DNA of 9,122 nucleotides from Streptomyces griseus (lineage in GTDB: Bacteria; Bacteroidota; Bacteroidia; Chitinophagales; Chitinophagaceae). Of the stretch, positions 6,543 to 9,122 are shown piece after piece. Location: the NCBI GenBank assembly GCA_943323705.2, contig CALPIT020000091.1:1-9122 (forward strand). The letters are read 5' to 3'. The notes under the pieces are model-generated. The model searched no databases. It saw only the letters and a list, made by a program, of their open reading frames with translations, and was not told the origin of the DNA. Each line of letters opens with the position of its first letter. Position 1 is the first letter of the stretch. The position numbers were made by a program, and so were the translations under genes.

Positions 6543-7183
6543 TGCACATACTCACCAACCATATCATATTCCCCAAAGTGTCACAAGCAGACGAAAACGG
6601 CATGCTCGCCATCGGTGGTGATTTGTCTGTTGAAAGATTATTGTGTGCCTATCGTAATGGGATTTTTCCTTGGTACAATGAGGATGAACCTATCATTTGG
6701 TGGTCTCCCGATCCAAGATGTGTATTGTATCCTGATAAATTGAGAGTGACCAAAAGTATGAAGCAGGTGTTACAAAATGGACGATTTCGTTTTACTATGA
6801 ATAAAGCCTTTTCTAAAGTGATCAATTCCTGTAAAACAGTTGATAGAAAAGATGGGATGGGTACTTGGATAAATCAAGATATCGTAGACGCATACACGAA
6901 ATTACATGAAGCTGGCTATGCATTAAGTGCGGAAACCTGGAGAGAGGGAAAGCTTGTAGGTGGGTTATATGGCATTAAGATTGGAAACGTATTCTTCGGT
7001 GAAAGCATGTTCAGTACTGAATCCAATGCCAGTAAATTTGCTTTTATCAATCTGGTCAATCAATTAAAAAAGAACGGTCTTCAGTTGATTGATTGTCAAC
7101 AGAAGACCGAACATTTAATGAGTTTGGGTGCAGAGATGGTTACGAGGTCTGATTTTATTCAACTCATAAACAAGTATGTTTAA
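6542..7183 (+). CDS. aat: Leucyl/phenylalanyl-tRNA--protein transferase
   Basis: Cytosolic enzyme that transfers Leu or Phe from aminoacyl-tRNA to N-terminal Lys/Arg of proteins, marking them for N-end-rule degradation through ClpS and Clp protease. The 213 residues are a typical length. Conserved blocks in order: FPKVSQADENGMLAIGGDLS (10-29), AYRNGIFPWY (36-45), WWSPDPR (53-59), GMGTWI (105-110, W109), GGLYGIKIGNVFFGESMFS (140-158, E154) and LIDCQ (182-186; D184 matches the catalytic Asp of E. coli Aat), then SLGA. ATG 6542 leaves the usual short N-terminus before the first conserved block. No Shine-Dalgarno sequence is present; an 8-bp repeat runs up to the ATG. It probably shares a transcript with trmH. 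Its TAA overlaps the TAA of the convergent amylase gene. The codons for residues 178-190 also form a hairpin that, on the other strand, is an intrinsic terminator. Confidence 0.96.
   Translation: MHILTNHIIFPKVSQADENGMLAIGGDLSVERLLCAYRNGIFPWYNEDEPIIWWSPDPRCVLYPDKLRVTKSMKQVLQNGRFRFTMNKAFSKVINSCKTVDRKDGMGTWINQDIVDAYTKLHEAGYALSAETWREGKLVGGLYGIKIGNVFFGESMFSTESNASKFAFINLVNQLKKNGLQLIDCQQKTEHLMSLGAEMVTRSDFIQLINKYV
7066..7109 (-). terminator. Intrinsic terminator of the amylase operon, embedded in the aat coding sequence
   Basis: Read on the - strand: CGGTCTTC (7109-7102), a T, GTTGA, a 7-base loop, TCAAC, a T, GAAGACCG (7082-7075), then TTCTTTTTT (7074-7066). The stem is 8 + 5 pairs with one mismatch and is followed at once by a U-tract with 8 of 9 U, which is a textbook Rho-independent terminator. 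It lies about 70 bases past the stop codon of the - strand alpha-amylase. On the + strand the U-tract reads as A's before the hairpin, so aat transcription should not be stopped. Confidence 0.7.
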
Positions 7184-8547
7184 TCAGCATGTTTTGCTCC
7201 ATCAGCATAAACTAAAAATCCCCAAGGTTTCAATTCGAATTTCTGACCAGGTTTCAGCGTAATCCATTTGCCGTTTTCGAAAATATTGCCAACTTCGCCA
7301 CTGAAGTTTTTATCCAAAATGGTAATTGTTTGCGACTTAGCACTGAGATTTAGCATTGTTAGAACTTTTTGTTTGTTTTTTTCTCTCATGAAACACAGCA
7401 CGTTTTCATCAGCAGAAGTTTTTATTCTTCTGTAAGAAGCATCAGATGCTAATGAAGGGTTCATTTTGCGTTGATGAAGTAACGTTTTGTAAAAACTTTC
7501 CATTTCCAACCCGTTCCATTCAATTGGGTCTTTTACAAAGAACTTTAGTCTTTTTTTATTGGGTATTTCTTGCCCGCTGTACACTAACGGTATGGTTTGA
7601 TTGTAAGTCATAGAGAAAACACTGAACATTTTATACGCATCACCATATTTTTCAAACTCAGTGCCATTCCAGCTGTTTTCATCATGGTTGGTGGTGAAAT
7701 TCATGCGCATCGCATCATTCGGGTAACGTTTGTAGTTAGCATTTAATGAATCGATGAATGCTGATGCAGACATTTTACCTTCATATAAATCTCTAGTATA
7801 ACCCATGGCATTCCAGTTGTAAGTGGCATCAAATCCGGATTCATGCAGCCAGCTTGTATTGCCTTCAGCTAGCATGAACACATCTTTCATTTTTTTTAAT
7901 TCGCCAATACATGTCTTCCAGAAATCAGCTGGAACAGGCTCTGCTACATCGCAACGGAAGCCGTCTATACCCGCATTGGTAATCCAGAATTTCATGGCAT
8001 CAATCATACTGTCACGCATTTCTATGTTATCGTAATTTAATTTATAAACATCCGTCCAATCGAATGGCGAAATGAAATTTCCTTTTTCATCTTTGGAATA
8101 AAAATCAGGATGTCTATCTACCCATCCGTTGTCGATTCCTGAATGGTTAGGTACCCAATCGGTAATGACTTTAAATCCCATAGCATGAGCGTTTTTTACC
8201 AATGAAACAAAATCGTTCATATCGCCAAATTCAGGATTGATTCCTTTATAGTCGCTAACCGCATAATAACTACCCAATTCCGATTCATTCATTTTTCTTC
8301 CTTTAAGACTGATAGGTGTAATGGGCATGAACCATAAAATTTCAACACCCATATTTTTTAGTCGCGGTAATGATTTTTCAAAAGCTTTAAAAGTGCCTTC
8401 ATTAGTGTATTGTCTGAGATTGACTTCGTAAATGTTAGATTGCAGCGACCAGCTAGGATGGGGGAATAATGATTTTTCACTTTGAGCGAGTAGCGTTATC
8501 GATAAAATGATGGATAACACGGATAATGTCAGTTTTTTGAATTGCAT
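7180..8547 (-). CDS. Secreted GH13 alpha-amylase family glycoside hydrolase
   Basis: Exported enzyme predicted to hydrolyse alpha-1,4-glucans (starch, maltodextrins). A type I signal peptide is visible (MQFKKLTLSVLSIILSITLLA, cut expected near LLA-QS), so periplasmic or secreted rather than a lipoprotein. The (beta/alpha)8 barrel begins at NIYEVNLRQYT (38-48). All four GH13 regions are intact: DWVPNHS (130-136), GFRCDVAE with nucleophile D200 and R198 (196-203), MLAEGN with acid/base E228, and TTNHDEN with D289. A C-terminal beta domain (about 380-455) ends in PWGFLVYA. The 455 residues are compact, with no starch-binding module. ATG 8547 is preceded by AAGCAAAAAAT and starts the signal peptide cleanly. 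The gene follows the SusA-like gene by 29 bases on the same strand, so the two probably form an operon. Its TAA overlaps the aat TAA. Exact specificity (alpha-amylase, maltogenic or other) cannot be set. Confidence 0.93.
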   Translation of the reverse strand: MQFKKLTLSVLSIILSITLLAQSEKSLFPHPSWSLQSNIYEVNLRQYTNEGTFKAFEKSLPRLKNMGVEILWFMPITPISLKGRKMNESELGSYYAVSDYKGINPEFGDMNDFVSLVKNAHAMGFKVITDWVPNHSGIDNGWVDRHPDFYSKDEKGNFISPFDWTDVYKLNYDNIEMRDSMIDAMKFWITNAGIDGFRCDVAEPVPADFWKTCIGELKKMKDVFMLAEGNTSWLHESGFDATYNWNAMGYTRDLYEGKMSASAFIDSLNANYKRYPNDAMRMNFTTNHDENSWNGTEFEKYGDAYKMFSVFSMTYNQTIPLVYSGQEIPNKKRLKFFVKDPIEWNGLEMESFYKTLLHQRKMNPSLASDASYRRIKTSADENVLCFMREKNKQKVLTMLNLSAKSQTITILDKNFSGEVGNIFENGKWITLKPGQKFELKPWGFLVYADGAKHAD

Positions 8548-8576
8548 ATTTTTTGCTTTTATGGAATACTTGATAA

Positions 8577-9122
8577 TTATTTTATTAATTCTAATACAAC
8601 AGTTTGGTATGAACCTAATTTAAAATCTGTCATAGAACCCATATCATTAGTAATTACGTTTTTATATTTTGAAAATCCGTTCGTTCTCTCTTCGAATTTA
8701 TTGAATGAAATATTTTTTTCTGATTTAGAGGTGTTCATAACCGTCATAATGGTTTGGTTATTGTCATATCTGAAATAAGTATAAACACCATCTTCTGGCA
8801 AATACTGCATGAATTTACCAGTTGTTAATGCAGATGATTTTTTTCTGTAATTAGCCAGTGCCTTTATTAAATTGAAAATTTGATTATCTTTTTCTGTTCT
8901 GTCATTGTAAGAAAATTTATTCACTTTATCTTCTCTCCAACCACCAGGAAAATCAAGTCTTACGTAACCATCCGTAGGGTAAGTTGTGCCTGTTGTAGCA
9001 AATTCGGAACTATAATACAATTCTGGTATACCCCTAGACGTTAGTAACCAACATAAAGCTGATTTGTATTTGTTGATATCTTCTCCCACCACTGAATAAA
9101 ATCTCGCCATATCATGATTGTC
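8577..9122 (-). CDS. SusA/neopullulanase-like GH13 enzyme (cyclomaltodextrinase family), N-terminus beyond the window
   Basis: Only the last 181 codons lie in the window; the frame is open at the right edge. It begins at DNHDMARF, the GH13 region IV motif that carries the third catalytic Asp, so the in-frame ATG at 9108-9110 is the internal methionine of that motif and not a start. Next come the last barrel strand and loop, LLTSRGIPELYYSSE (usually YYGTE), and the GYVRLDFPGGWRED stretch typical of SusA, neopullulanase and cyclomaltodextrinase. The C-terminal beta-sandwich (about the last 75 residues, from GKFMQYLPEDGVYTYFRY) fits the cyclomaltodextrinase C-terminal domain. In Bacteroidota this enzyme is usually periplasmic and cleaves maltodextrins, pullulan or cyclodextrins; location here is not visible because the N-terminus is missing. 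It is the upstream partner of the alpha-amylase gene, 29 bases away, which points to a starch-utilisation locus extending to the right of the window. Confidence 0.92.
   Translation of the reverse strand, partial: DNHDMARFYSVVGEDINKYKSALCWLLTSRGIPELYYSSEFATTGTTYPTDGYVRLDFPGGWREDKVNKFSYNDRTEKDNQIFNLIKALANYRKKSSALTTGKFMQYLPEDGVYTYFRYDNNQTIMTVMNTSKSEKNISFNKFEERTNGFSKYKNVITNDMGSMTDFKLGSYQTVVLELIK

Noticed and set aside
7183..7240. + strand terminator for aat just past its stop
   Set aside because: AGCA/TGCT (7186-7198) is only 4 bp, and AATTCGAATT near 7228-7237 has no loop or U-tract; neither is convincing.
8542..8778. + strand 78-codon frame over the end of the SusA-like gene
   Set aside because: It is antisense to the conserved C-terminal domain and lacks independent support.
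9108..9110. ATG (- strand) at 9110 as the start of the SusA-like gene
   Set aside because: It is the Met of the conserved DNHDM motif; the frame continues upstream off the window edge and a GH13 enzyme cannot start there.

Overview
The window looks like an AT-rich chromosomal segment of a member of the Bacteroidota, probably of the Chitinophagales group. Three things suggest this. The MalQ has the tandem-CBM20 plus GH77 layout typical of Bacteroidota. A SusA-like glycoside hydrolase sits next to a secreted alpha-amylase. Start codons are preceded by A-rich tracts instead of Shine-Dalgarno sequences. The genus cannot be fixed from the sequence alone.

Layout from left to right: (1) the 3' most of a + strand malQ (4-alpha-glucanotransferase, 5' end cut by the window), followed after one base by a dipeptide epimerase of the enolase superfamily; (2) a short convergent intergenic region packed with a 14-bp tandem duplication, a 30-bp-arm inverted repeat and a GC-rich UUCG hairpin; (3) a - strand M13 metallopeptidase lipoprotein; (4) a 98-bp divergent promoter region; (5) + strand trmH (tRNA Gm18 methyltransferase), five 26-bp tandem repeats starting right at its stop codon, an 8-bp-periodic leader, and aat (leucyl/phenylalanyl-tRNA-protein transferase); (6) a - strand pair entering from the right edge, the C-terminal part of a SusA/neopullulanase-like GH13 enzyme and then a secreted GH13 alpha-amylase. 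The alpha-amylase gene converges on aat, and the two stop codons overlap in a shared TTAA.

The glycoside hydrolases at the right edge (exported) and the cytosolic MalQ at the left edge fit one starch/maltodextrin pathway: outer-compartment cleavage, then intracellular disproportionation. The genes between them are housekeeping (tRNA modification, N-end-rule tagging) or peptide metabolism (dipeptide epimerase, M13 peptidase). I see no defence system, mobile element, CRISPR array or RNA gene, and no convincing new multi-gene system. The unusual content is non-coding: the 26-bp repeat array and its possible pairing with the aat leader, an intrinsic terminator for the amylase operon written inside the catalytic-motif codons of aat, and repeat-derived codons at the end of the epimerase gene.
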